A stretch of 24,373 nucleotides of DNA from an uncultured Rhodobacter sp. (GCA_937901435.1 CALGTJ010000768.1:1-24373); one strand, 5' to 3'; counted from the first letter of the stretch, positions 1 to 8,582 are shown. The notes: generated by a model not told the origin, from the sequence alone. A program made the numbers and translations.

Positions 1-320
1 TACCAGTCAAACACAGTCAAGCCACAACCCGATGGGTGATCAGCACACGCTTACTTACTTTTGATGCTTTTGAGGTACAGCTTTTTCCCGGAGACCGCCT
101 TTTTCTTGGGTCGGACGGCATCACGGAATGCGAAAACCCAGCCGGAGAGATGCTGGACGAAGCGGGGCTGTCAGTGTTTCTGGGCAAAAATGCTGCCCTA
201 TCCGGAGAGGTTTTTTTCGAGGCTTTGATGTGGGATTTGACCCAATACGCCGGGGATCGCGACTTTAGCGACGATGTATCTGGCGTATTGTTGGAATTCA
301 AAGGGCAGGAGGCGGATTAA
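1..320 (+). CDS. SpoIIE/PP2C-type serine phosphatase, C-terminal fragment (5' end outside window)
   Basis: The reading frame is open from the first base of the window and ends at TAA 318–320, so this is only the last ~105 codons of a longer gene. Two motifs of the SpoIIE/RsbU-type PP2C phosphatase domain are visible. The first is GDRLFLGSDGITE, where the Asp is a usual metal ligand. Near the end comes DFSDDVSGVLLEF, the terminal Asp-Asp metal site followed by a beta strand. Such phosphatases dephosphorylate phosphoserine or phosphothreonine on anti-sigma-factor antagonists or similar switch proteins, and in alphaproteobacteria are often fused to a receiver domain. Any N-terminal sensor or receiver domain would lie outside the window. 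The stop codon interlocks with that of the convergent Nudix gene. An internal GTG at 36 is unlikely to be the true start because the domain needs more sequence upstream. The family call is fairly safe; the target is unknown. Confidence 0.72.
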   Translation, partial: PVKHSQATTRWVISTRLLTFDAFEVQLFPGDRLFLGSDGITECENPAGEMLDEAGLSVFLGKNAALSGEVFFEALMWDLTQYAGDRDFSDDVSGVLLEFKGQEAD

Positions 321-751
321 ACGAGACCTCGCAAAAAGGCTTGATCTCCTTCATTGGCAAGTTCGTCTATCGCCACATCGATCGGCATCCAAATGGCCGT
401 ATGACCCGGCTCGCGCGGGGGCCCGTAACGCAAGACGGGGCGCGCCAGATAAATGTGGCATATTTTTTCGGCCCATTTGTCGTACTCCGGCATGTAGGTG
501 AACCGCCGATACGCCCCCAGCTTGCGTGGCTTGGCAATGCTGTATCCGGTTTCTTCCAACACCTCGCGATGCAATGCGATTATGGCGGACTCGCCCGGGT
601 CAATTCCACCACCGGGCAGCTGAAATTCTGGCAAAGGCTCTGCTTGATGGGTCAGCAAAACATCACTACCTAGGGTAAGAATTGCATAGGCTCCGGGCCG
701 ATGCTGATACTGTCTGCCCCATTCAATTGCCTCGCCATACCGCCTGATCAT
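317..751 (-). CDS. Nudix hydrolase, small (substrate unknown)
   Basis: A 144-residue protein with a complete Nudix box at residues 48–70: GGGIDPGE, seven residues, then REVLEETGY, matching GX5EX7REUXEEXGU. The two Glu of EE are the expected Mg2+ ligands. Nudix enzymes cleave a nucleoside diphosphate linked to another group; the substrate cannot be read from sequence. The N-terminal part (RPGAYAILTLGSDVLLTHQ) is the usual first strand pair of the fold. I chose ATG 751 because GGGACAG lies just upstream on the minus strand and the protein then begins at a typical distance from the fold. A GTG at 784 would add 11 residues but has no Shine–Dalgarno. The gene is convergent with the phosphatase gene and shares the TTAA at 317–320 with it. 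Transcription would start near the hslO promoter region, so the two genes are divergent there. Confidence 0.85.
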   Translation of the reverse strand: MIRRYGEAIEWGRQYQHRPGAYAILTLGSDVLLTHQAEPLPEFQLPGGGIDPGESAIIALHREVLEETGYSIAKPRKLGAYRRFTYMPEYDKWAEKICHIYLARPVLRYGPPREPGHTAIWMPIDVAIDELANEGDQAFLRGLV

Positions 752-831
752 AGCTGATCTGTCCCCTTCGATTGCTTGCTCCACCTATATGGACTCGGTA
801 TGCCAACGCAAATCCTGTAAGGAAAGCCTCT

Positions 832-1842
832 ATGACGATTGCTTCTATCGGTTCGAAAATCGCCTGGGACGACACTGTGCTCCCGTTTCAGCTTGACCGC
901 TCTGATATTCGCGGGCGCGTGGCCCGGTTGGACGGTGTGTTGGACAAGGTTCTGGCGCAGCACGATTACCCGCCCGCGATCGAGGCGTTGGTGGCAGAGA
1001 TGTGTTTGCTGACGGCGCTGATCGGGCTGACGATAAAACTGCGCTGGAAACTATCGCTGCAAGTGCGTGGATCTGGTGCCGTCCGGCTGATCGCAACAGA
1101 TTATTACGGGCCGACGGACAAAGGCGAACCGGCAAGGATTCGCGCTTATGCCGGGTACGAAAAGGATATGATCGATCCTGACGGCCCCGGTTTTGAGCAG
1201 GTCGGGGCGGGGTATTTTGCGGTCTTGATCGATCAGGGTGCCGGAACCACGCCCTATCAGGGAATCACGCCCATCGCAGGTGGGTCTTTGTCGAGTTGTG
1301 CCGAAACATATTTTGCCCAGTCAGAACAACTGCCAACCCGCTTTGCCCTGACCTTTGGTCGTTCGCAAACGCCCGGAGAGAACGAGTCGTGGCGCGCGGG
1401 GGGTATGATGTTGCAGCATATGCCAAAGGCGTCTCCCTTTGCGAAGGGCGGCGGCAGTGGGGAAGGCGGCTTGTTAGAGGCACGTGACATCATGCTGGAT
1501 GAGACGGTCGAGGAAAACTGGACCCGCGTGAACGCCTTGTTAGACACTGTTGACGACATAGAACTTATCGGCCCGACCGTCACACCGACAGAATTGCTGG
1601 TGCGGCTCTTTCATGAAGAGGTACCGCGGATCTATGACACACAGGCAATCAGTTTTGGCTGTTCATGCTCGGCAGACAAAGTGCGTCAGAGCCTTTCGAT
1701 TTATTCGGCAAAGGACATCGCCTATATGACCACGGACGAGGGTCGTGTGACTGCGGATTGTCAGTTTTGTGGCGCGCATTATGATTTCGACCCCAAGACG
1801 CTTGGGTTCGAGGCAAAGGAGGATCCAGGTGACGAAGCCTGA
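832..1842 (+). CDS. hslO: Redox-regulated chaperone Hsp33
   Basis: A 336-residue cytoplasmic holdase that binds unfolding proteins under oxidative stress. The C-terminal redox switch is present: CSC at residues 277–279 and CQFC at 310–313, the four zinc-binding cysteines whose oxidation releases zinc and activates the chaperone in this family. The N-terminal domain has typical Hsp33 features, including the RGSGAVRLIATDYYG stretch near residue 79–93 and PYQGITPI near 141. The start at ATG 832 is preceded by TAAGGAAA (818–825). The frame is open upstream to 772, but that extension has no Shine–Dalgarno and does not look like Hsp33. At ~336 aa it is slightly longer than enterobacterial Hsp33 (~292 aa), with an acidic, glycine-rich stretch around 205–215 (KGGGSGEGG). 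First gene of an overlapping operon with the CoA-type Nudix gene and cca. Confidence 0.93.
   Translation: MTIASIGSKIAWDDTVLPFQLDRSDIRGRVARLDGVLDKVLAQHDYPPAIEALVAEMCLLTALIGLTIKLRWKLSLQVRGSGAVRLIATDYYGPTDKGEPARIRAYAGYEKDMIDPDGPGFEQVGAGYFAVLIDQGAGTTPYQGITPIAGGSLSSCAETYFAQSEQLPTRFALTFGRSQTPGENESWRAGGMMLQHMPKASPFAKGGGSGEGGLLEARDIMLDETVEENWTRVNALLDTVDDIELIGPTVTPTELLVRLFHEEVPRIYDTQAISFGCSCSADKVRQSLSIYSAKDIAYMTTDEGRVTADCQFCGAHYDFDPKTLGFEAKEDPGDEA
1815..1822 (+). promoter_or_regulatory. Strong Shine–Dalgarno deciding the GTG start of the Nudix gene
   Basis: AAAGGAGG, a full complement to the 16S rRNA tail, ends 6 nt before GTG 1829. It lies inside the last codons of hslO and sets the start of the next gene there, rather than at the upstream in-frame codon at 1769, which would add 20 arginine-rich residues. 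Confidence 0.8.
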
Positions 1843-2428
1843 TCTTTTTGCCCCTTTGAGGTCTGCGCTGGATCGTCCCAGTGCAGACTCGTCTGACTTT
1901 GATCTTAATCCCGGCGTGACATTGCCAGAGGGGCGTGTGTTGCGGCCAGCCGGAGTGTTGGTGCCAGTCATTGAGCGTTCTGGGGTCTTGCAGGTGATCC
2001 TGACCAAACGCGCGTCACACCTGAAACACCACCCCGGCCAGATCGCCTTTCCCGGCGGTAAGGTAGATGAGGGTGACGCCGATGTTGCCGCCGCTGCGTT
2101 GCGCGAGGCCCATGAGGAAATTGGGCTGAGGCCGGAAAATGTCGAGGTGTTGGGATTTCTGCCGAACCATGAAACGGTGACAAGTTTTACAATGACCCCT
2201 GTTTTGGGCCGGATCAGAGCCGATTTCACGCCAATCCCGGAACCGGGCGAGGTTGAAGAGGTGTTTTCTGTGCCCCTGTCGCATGTGACCAACCCCGCAC
2301 GCTTTGCGATCGAAAGCCGACGTTGGAGAGGTCAGAGGCGTCATTATTTCACAGTGCCCTACGGCCCCTATTACATCTGGGGCGCCACGGCGCGGATCTT
2401 GCGCGGACTTGCGGATCGGATGCCATGA
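1829..2428 (+). CDS. CoA pyrophosphatase-type Nudix hydrolase (NudL/CoAse-like)
   Basis: A 199-residue Nudix protein. Around residues 58–76 it carries the extra CoAse-type motif, LTKRASHLKHHPGQIAFPGG, that distinguishes coenzyme A diphosphatases from other Nudix enzymes. The Nudix box follows (GGKVDEGD…ALREAHEEIGL, about 76–100), with Asp at the first acidic position as usual in this subgroup. By family knowledge such enzymes split CoA or acyl-CoA into 3',5'-ADP and 4'-phosphopantetheine. The GTG start at 1829 follows a perfect Shine–Dalgarno and overlaps the end of hslO by 14 nt. The stop overlaps the cca start as ATGA (2425–2428), so translation of all three genes is probably coupled. The CoA specificity is inferred from the motif only. 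Confidence 0.88.
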   Translation: MTKPDLFAPLRSALDRPSADSSDFDLNPGVTLPEGRVLRPAGVLVPVIERSGVLQVILTKRASHLKHHPGQIAFPGGKVDEGDADVAAAALREAHEEIGLRPENVEVLGFLPNHETVTSFTMTPVLGRIRADFTPIPEPGEVEEVFSVPLSHVTNPARFAIESRRWRGQRRHYFTVPYGPYYIWGATARILRGLADRMP

Positions 2429-3573
2429 AGCTGCGCGATCCTTGGGTCAGTGATATACGCACCCAAGCGGTTTGCCGTTGCCTGACGGATGCGGGGTACC
2501 AGGTGTTTTTTGTCGGGGGCTGCGTGCGCAATGCTTTGCTGGACGCGCCGGTCAATGACATTGATCTGTCCACCAATGCCCATCCAAACGTGGTAGCGGA
2601 ACTGGCACAGGTCGCCGGGTTACAAGTGGTGCCGACCGGGATAGAGCACGGCACGGTCACCGTCATTTCTGGTGGGATGCCGCATGAGGTGACGACCTTT
2701 CGGCGCGATGTGGAAACCGACGGGCGGCACGCTGTTGTGGCGTATGCCGAGACGATCAATCAGGATGCCCTGCGACGCGATTTTACGATGAACGCGCTTT
2801 ATGCGATGCCAGATGGCGCGGTGGTTGATCCTCTTGGCGGCTTGCCGGATCTTATTGGGCGACGTGTGCGATTTATCGAGGACGCAGAGCAACGGATCAC
2901 AGAAGATTATCTGCGAATCCTGCGGTTCTTTCGCTTTCATGCGTGGTATGGCGATCCAGAAAACGGACTGGATGCCGAAGGTCTTGCCGCATGTGCTGCG
3001 CTGTCTGAGGGGCTTGAGGGTCTGTCTAAAGAGCGGGTGACCGCCGAGATGTTGAAACTGCTGGCTGCACAAGACCCAGGACCGGCGATGGCAAGTATGG
3101 CGATGGCGGGATGTTTGCACAGGATCTTGCCGGGGACAGACCCCAAGGCCTTGCCGATCCTGCTGGCGTTTGAACATCAGGTCGGCGCAAAGCCTGACGC
3201 GATCCGACGTCTGGTGGCGCTTGGTGGAGGCAAGGTTGAAACGCACTTGCGCCTGTCCAAAGCTCAGGCTCGCCGAGTGGGGAATTTGCGCAAATCAGTC
3301 TCTGATATGCAGGGATTGGCAGAAACCGCCTATCGGCATGACGCACAGAGCGCGCTTGACGTGGCACTGCTACGCGCGGCTATCTTTGAAACCCCGCTGG
3401 CCCCGGATATTCGCGAGCAGATTGGCAAAGGGGCAAGTGCGGCTTTCCCGGTCAAGGCCGCTGATCTTATGCCTGCTTATCAAGGTGCCGCGTTGGGCGA
3501 CCATTTGCGCGTGCTAGAGGATCGCTGGATCGCGTCAGAGTTCTCATTGACGAAACAGGCGCTTTTGCGGTAG
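2425..3573 (+). CDS. cca: CCA tRNA nucleotidyltransferase
   Basis: A 382-residue class II nucleotidyltransferase that adds or repairs the 3' CCA of tRNA. Landmarks in order: the FVGGCVRN glycine motif (residues 29–36), catalytic DID (45–47) for the two metal ions, RRDFTMNALY (117–126), and the RILRFFRFHAW motif (164–174) that ends the head and neck region. The rest is helical, as in the family. It lacks an HD domain, as expected for many alphaproteobacterial versions. It could in principle be a poly(A) polymerase of the same superfamily, but its size and the absence of a basic C-terminal tail favour the CCA enzyme. The ATG at 2425 overlaps the preceding stop by 4 nt. An earlier in-frame codon at 2323 lies well inside the Nudix gene and is not needed. 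Confidence 0.9.
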   Translation: MKLRDPWVSDIRTQAVCRCLTDAGYQVFFVGGCVRNALLDAPVNDIDLSTNAHPNVVAELAQVAGLQVVPTGIEHGTVTVISGGMPHEVTTFRRDVETDGRHAVVAYAETINQDALRRDFTMNALYAMPDGAVVDPLGGLPDLIGRRVRFIEDAEQRITEDYLRILRFFRFHAWYGDPENGLDAEGLAACAALSEGLEGLSKERVTAEMLKLLAAQDPGPAMASMAMAGCLHRILPGTDPKALPILLAFEHQVGAKPDAIRRLVALGGGKVETHLRLSKAQARRVGNLRKSVSDMQGLAETAYRHDAQSALDVALLRAAIFETPLAPDIREQIGKGASAAFPVKAADLMPAYQGAALGDHLRVLEDRWIASEFSLTKQALLR

Positions 3574-3652
3574 GCGGTTTCTCTTCCCCGGATTTGGGCC
3601 TATATCGTTGCCCAACACCTCCCTTATTTCCCTGTTTTGGCAGTCTCTCCTC

Positions 3653-5494
3653 GTGTTCCGTTTTTTTGAAAATCTGGTCGATCCGTATAGGCCCTATCCG
3701 GACGACGACATTCCACCGCAAAAGCTGTTCGCGTTTCTGATGAACTATGCCCAGCCGTTCAAACGGCTCTTTGCGTTTACAGCGTTGATGTCGGTGATCG
3801 TGGCGGCGGTCGAAGTGGGGCTGATTTACTATATGGGTCGCGTGGTCGATGTGCTGAGCGCTGGCGAACCAGAGACCGTGTGGCAAACATACGGAACAGA
3901 ACTGATCCTCGCGGCGATCTTTGTGGTGTTTATCCGTCCTGTGATCCAGATGCTGGATGTCGCCCTTTTGAACAACGCGATCCTGCCGAATTTTGGCACG
4001 TTGATCCGCTGGCGCGCGCATAAACATGTGTTGCGGCAATCGGTGGGCTGGTTCGAGAATGACTTTGCCGGGCGCATCACCAATCGCATCATGCAAACGC
4101 CCCCGGCGGCGGGTGATGCGGTGTTTCAGGTGTTTGACGCGATCACCTTTTCCATCGCGTATATCGTTGGGGCGGCTGTTTTGTTGTGGGGGGCGGATCT
4201 GCGCCTTGTCGCGCCCTTGGCGATCTGGCTGGGCCTGTTCCTGATACTGTTACGCTGGACGATCAAACGTGTCGCGCCCGCGTCCAAAGCCTCGTCTGAT
4301 GCACGTAGCGAGGTGACCGGGCGCGTGGTGGATGCCTATACCAATATTCATTCGGTCAAGCTGTTCGCCCATCACGACAAAGAGCTCGACTACGCCAAGG
4401 AAGCGATCGAGAACACGCGCCAGACCTTTAGCCGCGAAATGCGGATCTATACGACGATGGACGTATGCCTTGTCACTTTGAATGGGTTGTTGATCGTCTC
4501 TGTGGTTGGTTGGGCGCTCTGGCTGTGGATCAGTGGTCTGGCCTCTGTCGGGGCTGTGGCCGCCGCCATCGCTTTGACCCTACGGCTGAATGCGATGACC
4601 GGGTGGATCATGTGGGCGGTGTCTGATCTGTTCCGTGCGCTTGGGATTGTTGCGGAAGGCATGGAAACCGTCGCCCAGCCGATCACGCTGACGGATAGAC
4701 CAAACGCCAAGCCGCTGCAGATTACCAAAGGCGAGATCCAGTTTGACGGGCTTAGCCACCACTATGGGCGAGGTTCGGGCGGTTTAGATTCTGTTTCGCT
4801 GACCATTTGGCCCGGTGAAAAGATCGGTCTGGTCGGGCGATCCGGTGCGGGAAAGTCAACCTTGGTCAAGCTGCTGTTGCGGTTTTACGAGGCGGAACGC
4901 GGGCGTATTCTGATTGACGGGCAGGACATTGCTGGCGTCACGCAGGATTCATTGCGTTCTGTCATCGGGATGGTTCAGCAAGACAGTTCCCTGTTGCATC
5001 GGTCGATGCGTGACAACATCCTGTATGGCGCGCCAGATGCCACAGAGGCCGAAGTCATACGGGCGGCAGAACAGGCAGAGGCACACGCCTTTATCCTTGA
5101 TCTGGAAGATCCTGAAAAGCGTAGCGGCTATGACGCACAAGTGGGCGAACGTGGTGTGAAGCTGTCCGGGGGCCAGCGTCAACGTGTGTCGCTGGCGCGT
5201 GTGATCCTGAAAGACGCGCCGATCCTTGTGCTGGACGAGGCGACAAGCGCACTGGACAGCGAGGTCGAGGCCGCCATTCAATCGACGCTCTATGGTATGA
5301 TGGAGGGCAAGACCGTGATCGCCATCGCCCACCGCCTGTCCACCATTGCCCGGATGGACCGCATTCTGGTTCTGGATGACGGACGGATCGTCGAGGATGG
5401 CACCCATTCAGAGCTTTTGGCGCGCGATGCACTATATGCCAGCTTCTGGAACCGGCAATCCGGCGGGTTCATCGGCATAGAGGCGGCAGAATGA
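3653..5494 (+). CDS. ABC half-exporter (TMD–NBD), first of a tandem pair
   Basis: A 613-residue type IV ABC exporter half-transporter: an N-terminal six-helix membrane domain (about residues 25–340), then a nucleotide-binding domain. NBD motifs are intact: Walker A GRSGAGKST (395–403), signature LSGGQRQR (504–511), Walker B with catalytic Glu (ILVLDEATSALD, 524–535), and switch His in AHRLST (~560). It resembles MsbA/multidrug-type exporters; the substrate is unknown. A GTG at 3653 gives the start MFRFFENLVDPYRPY, typical of the family by eye, although no clear Shine–Dalgarno precedes it. A TTG at 3608 would add 15 residues. The stop overlaps the next gene as ATGA at 5491–5494. The two half-transporters probably form a heterodimer, although each retains the catalytic residues and homodimers are possible. 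Confidence 0.88.
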   Translation: MFRFFENLVDPYRPYPDDDIPPQKLFAFLMNYAQPFKRLFAFTALMSVIVAAVEVGLIYYMGRVVDVLSAGEPETVWQTYGTELILAAIFVVFIRPVIQMLDVALLNNAILPNFGTLIRWRAHKHVLRQSVGWFENDFAGRITNRIMQTPPAAGDAVFQVFDAITFSIAYIVGAAVLLWGADLRLVAPLAIWLGLFLILLRWTIKRVAPASKASSDARSEVTGRVVDAYTNIHSVKLFAHHDKELDYAKEAIENTRQTFSREMRIYTTMDVCLVTLNGLLIVSVVGWALWLWISGLASVGAVAAAIALTLRLNAMTGWIMWAVSDLFRALGIVAEGMETVAQPITLTDRPNAKPLQITKGEIQFDGLSHHYGRGSGGLDSVSLTIWPGEKIGLVGRSGAGKSTLVKLLLRFYEAERGRILIDGQDIAGVTQDSLRSVIGMVQQDSSLLHRSMRDNILYGAPDATEAEVIRAAEQAEAHAFILDLEDPEKRSGYDAQVGERGVKLSGGQRQRVSLARVILKDAPILVLDEATSALDSEVEAAIQSTLYGMMEGKTVIAIAHRLSTIARMDRILVLDDGRIVEDGTHSELLARDALYASFWNRQSGGFIGIEAAE

Positions 5495-7341
5495 TGTTAC
5501 AGCAGGTATCAGGTTGGTTTTCGGATCGCATCGACCCGGAACGCCCGGCAGAGGCGGCCCCACCACGGTCCTTGATCGCTTTCATTCGTTGGGCTTTGGC
5601 TGGCGCTTGGGGCACGATCGCGATGGCGACTGTTGCCTCTATGGCTGCTGGCGTGTTCGAGGTTCTGACGGCGCTGTTCCTTGGCATGGTGATCGATGCG
5701 GCCCTTGCCAGCGAACCGGGGGCCTTCTTTTCTGAAAACATGTGGCTGTTGATCTGGTTGACCGCCTTTCTGGTCGTCCTGCGCCCTGCTGCCTTTGGCA
5801 TTTCTGCCGCATTTCAATCGTTGTCGATTGGGCCGAATGTGTTCAACCTGACCCTGTCGCGCCTGCATCGCTGGACTTTGGGTCAGGCGGTCACCTTCTT
5901 TGACAATGACTTTGCCGGGCGTATTTCACAAAAGCAGATGCAGACCTCTCGGGCTTTGTCGGAATCTGTGGTCGATACGATTTCGGCGTTGATGTTCGGG
6001 CTGGCCTCGCTGGTTGGGTCCATAGCCTTGCTGTCGTCGATCAACGGGTATGTTGCGGGGCTTCTTGCGGCCTGGATCGGGGTCTATTTCGCGGTCATCC
6101 GCTATTTTCTGCCCCGTATCCGCATCAGGTCCACCGCACGCGCCGCGTCACGGGCGATGGTGTCGGGGCAGGTTGTCGATACGATCACCAATATCAAGAC
6201 GGTCAAACTGTTCGCCCATCAGGACCACGAAGATCAGGCGGCGCTGGGCGAGATGCGCACGTATCGCCAGACCGCGTTCGATTTCGGCCGCCTGTCGACT
6301 GGATTTCGCACGATTTTGATGATTCTTGCAGGGATGCTGCCCGTTCTGCTGGTTGGCGCTGTTCTGTGGTTCTGGTCGCTTGGCGTTGCCAGTGCGGGTG
6401 ATATCGCGGCAACGGGTGCTGTGTCGATCCGCATCGCGCAGATGACTGGGTGGATCAGCTTTTCCCTGATGGGGATCTATTCCAACATCGGCGAGGTCGA
6501 GGATGGAATGCGCACGTTGACCCCGCCCCATGCTTTGTCCGATGCCGAGGATGCCAAGGATCTGACTGGGCCACCGTCGATCCAGTTCGACGCAGTGACC
6601 TTTGCCTATGGGCGTGAAAAAGGCGGTGTGCAGGACATTCGCCTTGAGATTCACGAGGGTGAAAAGCTGGGGATTGTCGGGGCTTCGGGCGCGGGCAAGT
6701 CAACGCTCGTTTCGCTTTTGTTGCGCCTCTATGACGCCGAAGAGGGCGCAGTGCGGATCGGCGGGCAGGATTTGCGTCATGTGACACAGCAAAGCTTGCG
6801 TCGTCAGATCGGTATGGTCACGCAGGAAACGGCGATGTTCAACCGTTCGGCCCGCGATAACATTCTGTATGGCAGGCCCGATGCCAGCGACGAAGACCTT
6901 GTGAAGGCGGCAGAACGCGCGCGGGCGCATGATTTCATTCTGGACTTGCAGGATTTCCGGGGGCGTCCCGGCTATGACGCACATCTGGGCGAGCGTGGTG
7001 TAAAGTTAAGCGGTGGTCAGCGCCAAAGGATCGCCCTTGCCCGCGCCATCCTGAAAGACGCGCCGATCCTTGTTCTGGACGAGGCGACAAGCGCGTTGGA
7101 CAGTGAGGTCGAGGCAGAAATTCAAGAGGCGCTGGACGAGGTGATGCAGGGCAAGACCGTGCTGGCCATTGCGCACCGCCTGTCCACGATCGCCCGCATG
7201 GATCGCATTGTTGTGCTGGATCAGGGTCGCATTGCCGAAGAAGGCACGCACCATGAATTGCTGGCAAAGGGTGGGTTATACGCCCGATATTGGGATCGCC
7301 AGTCCGGCGGATTCATCGGGCTTGAAGAGGCGGCGGAATGA
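5491..7341 (+). CDS. ABC half-exporter (TMD–NBD), second of a tandem pair
   Basis: A 616-residue paralogue of the preceding gene with the same architecture. Membrane helices run to about residue 335, then the NBD has Walker A GASGAGKST (397–405), LSGGQRQR (506–513), Walker B ILVLDEATS (526–534), and H-loop His 562 in AHRLST. Both proteins share FENDFAGRI/FDNDFAGRI, the coupling stretch VKLFAH, and nearly the same C-terminus (RQSGGFIG). Both NBDs look catalytically competent, unlike asymmetric heterodimers where one site is degenerate. Translation starts at ATG 5491, overlapping the upstream stop; a second ATG follows directly and cannot be separated from it by sequence. The stop overlaps the RNA methyltransferase start as ATGA (7338–7341). 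The substrate is unknown. Confidence 0.88.
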   Translation: MMLQQVSGWFSDRIDPERPAEAAPPRSLIAFIRWALAGAWGTIAMATVASMAAGVFEVLTALFLGMVIDAALASEPGAFFSENMWLLIWLTAFLVVLRPAAFGISAAFQSLSIGPNVFNLTLSRLHRWTLGQAVTFFDNDFAGRISQKQMQTSRALSESVVDTISALMFGLASLVGSIALLSSINGYVAGLLAAWIGVYFAVIRYFLPRIRIRSTARAASRAMVSGQVVDTITNIKTVKLFAHQDHEDQAALGEMRTYRQTAFDFGRLSTGFRTILMILAGMLPVLLVGAVLWFWSLGVASAGDIAATGAVSIRIAQMTGWISFSLMGIYSNIGEVEDGMRTLTPPHALSDAEDAKDLTGPPSIQFDAVTFAYGREKGGVQDIRLEIHEGEKLGIVGASGAGKSTLVSLLLRLYDAEEGAVRIGGQDLRHVTQQSLRRQIGMVTQETAMFNRSARDNILYGRPDASDEDLVKAAERARAHDFILDLQDFRGRPGYDAHLGERGVKLSGGQRQRIALARAILKDAPILVLDEATSALDSEVEAEIQEALDEVMQGKTVLAIAHRLSTIARMDRIVVLDQGRIAEEGTHHELLAKGGLYARYWDRQSGGFIGLEEAAE

Positions 7342-8582
7342 GACTGACGATAGAACGGCTGGGCCAGATGGGCGATGGCATCGCGCAGGGGCCAGAGGGG
7401 CCTGTGTTTGCGCCGCTGACCTTGCCGGGCGAGGTGGTTGAGGGTGATATCGTCAATGGACGCATAGGCACGCCCCGGATCATAACGCCCTCAATCGACC
7501 GGGTGCGTCCGCCCTGTTCGCACTTCAGGGCCTGCGGCGGGTGTTCCGTCCAACATGCGTCTGATTCTTTCGTTGAGACGTGGAAGGCGGATGTGGTGCG
7601 GTCCGCGTTGAGTGCGCGCGATTTGCCCGCCCCGATCCGCAACGTGCATACCTCGCCTGCGCAATCCCGGCGGCGGGCGGTTCTGGCGGGCAAGCGCACC
7701 AAAAGCGGCGCGATGATCGGCTTTCATGCGCGCGGCTCTGACACGTTGATCGAGGTGCCCAACTGTCAATTGCTGCAACCGCAGATCGTGGCGCTGTTCC
7801 CCGCCTTACAGGACCTGACCATCATTGGCGCATCTCGAAAGGCAGAACTTTCGCTGACGGTGACCTGGTCTGACGCTGGTGCTGACATTGCGGTGCAGGG
7901 TGGCAAGCCGCTTGACGGGCCTTTGCGGCTGGATCTTGCGGCGTTTATCAACAAACACAATGTCGCGCGGCTGACGTGGGCGGATGATCTGGTCGGGCAG
8001 AATCGCCCTCCGATCCATGTTATCGAAGGCATTAGTGTGTCGCCGCCCCCCGGTGCATTCCTTCAGGCGACCAATGATGGAGAGCACGCTCTTATCGCCG
8101 CCGTGATAGAGGCAATTGGACCTGCAAAACATGTCGCAGATCTCTTTGCGGGTTGTGGCACCTTTGCCTTGCCGCTGGCGCGCACCGCCGAAGTGCACGC
8201 GGTGGAATCGGTCGCAGAGATGTTGACCGCGCTTGATGTCGGATGGCGCAATGCGCGTGGCCTGAAAAAGGTGACGACCGAAAAACGCGACCTGTTTCGT
8301 CGCCCTATGGTGCCGCTAGAGCTTCGTCACTTCGACGCTGTCGTACTGGACCCGCCGCGTGCGGGGGCAGAGGCGCAGATTGAACAGATCGTTGACAGCA
8401 TTGTACCCCGGATCGCGATGGTGTCGTGCAACCCGATAACGTTCGCACGGGATGCAGAACTGTTGTGTTCCGCTGGTTATGTCATCAATTGGATCGATGT
8501 GGTGGATCAATTCCGCTGGTCGGGCCATGTGGAACTTGTGGCGCAATTCACAAAGCCCCATATGTCCAAAAAATCGCGTTAA
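7338..8582 (+). CDS. TrmA/RumA-family RNA (uracil-5-)-methyltransferase with Fe-S motif
   Basis: A 414-residue SAM-dependent m5U methyltransferase. The N-terminal ~50 residues form a TRAM-like RNA-binding domain. A 4Fe-4S ligand set follows: Cys60, Cys66, Cys69 and Cys143 (CX5CX2C…C). The C-terminal Rossmann domain has the SAM motif VADLFAGCGTF (267–276), the FLQAT motif (241–245), DPPRAG (338–343), the catalytic Cys364 in MVSCNP, and the terminal HVELV. The likely target is a uridine in 23S rRNA (RlmC/RlmD-like), but TrmA-like tRNA specificity cannot be excluded from sequence. It is the third gene of an ATGA-linked unit with two ABC exporter genes. Whether this reflects a shared job or only compact packing is unknown. 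Confidence 0.88.
   Translation: MRLTIERLGQMGDGIAQGPEGPVFAPLTLPGEVVEGDIVNGRIGTPRIITPSIDRVRPPCSHFRACGGCSVQHASDSFVETWKADVVRSALSARDLPAPIRNVHTSPAQSRRRAVLAGKRTKSGAMIGFHARGSDTLIEVPNCQLLQPQIVALFPALQDLTIIGASRKAELSLTVTWSDAGADIAVQGGKPLDGPLRLDLAAFINKHNVARLTWADDLVGQNRPPIHVIEGISVSPPPGAFLQATNDGEHALIAAVIEAIGPAKHVADLFAGCGTFALPLARTAEVHAVESVAEMLTALDVGWRNARGLKKVTTEKRDLFRRPMVPLELRHFDAVVLDPPRAGAEAQIEQIVDSIVPRIAMVSCNPITFARDAELLCSAGYVINWIDVVDQFRWSGHVELVAQFTKPHMSKKSR

Noticed and set aside
772..831. Upstream in-frame extension of hslO
   Set aside because: No Shine–Dalgarno, does not resemble Hsp33, and the ATG at 832 has TAAGGAAA in front of it.
1663..2292. Minus-strand frame of 209 codons across the hslO–Nudix junction
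   Set aside because: No domain, crosses two well supported genes, Arg/Thr/Ser-rich shadow composition.
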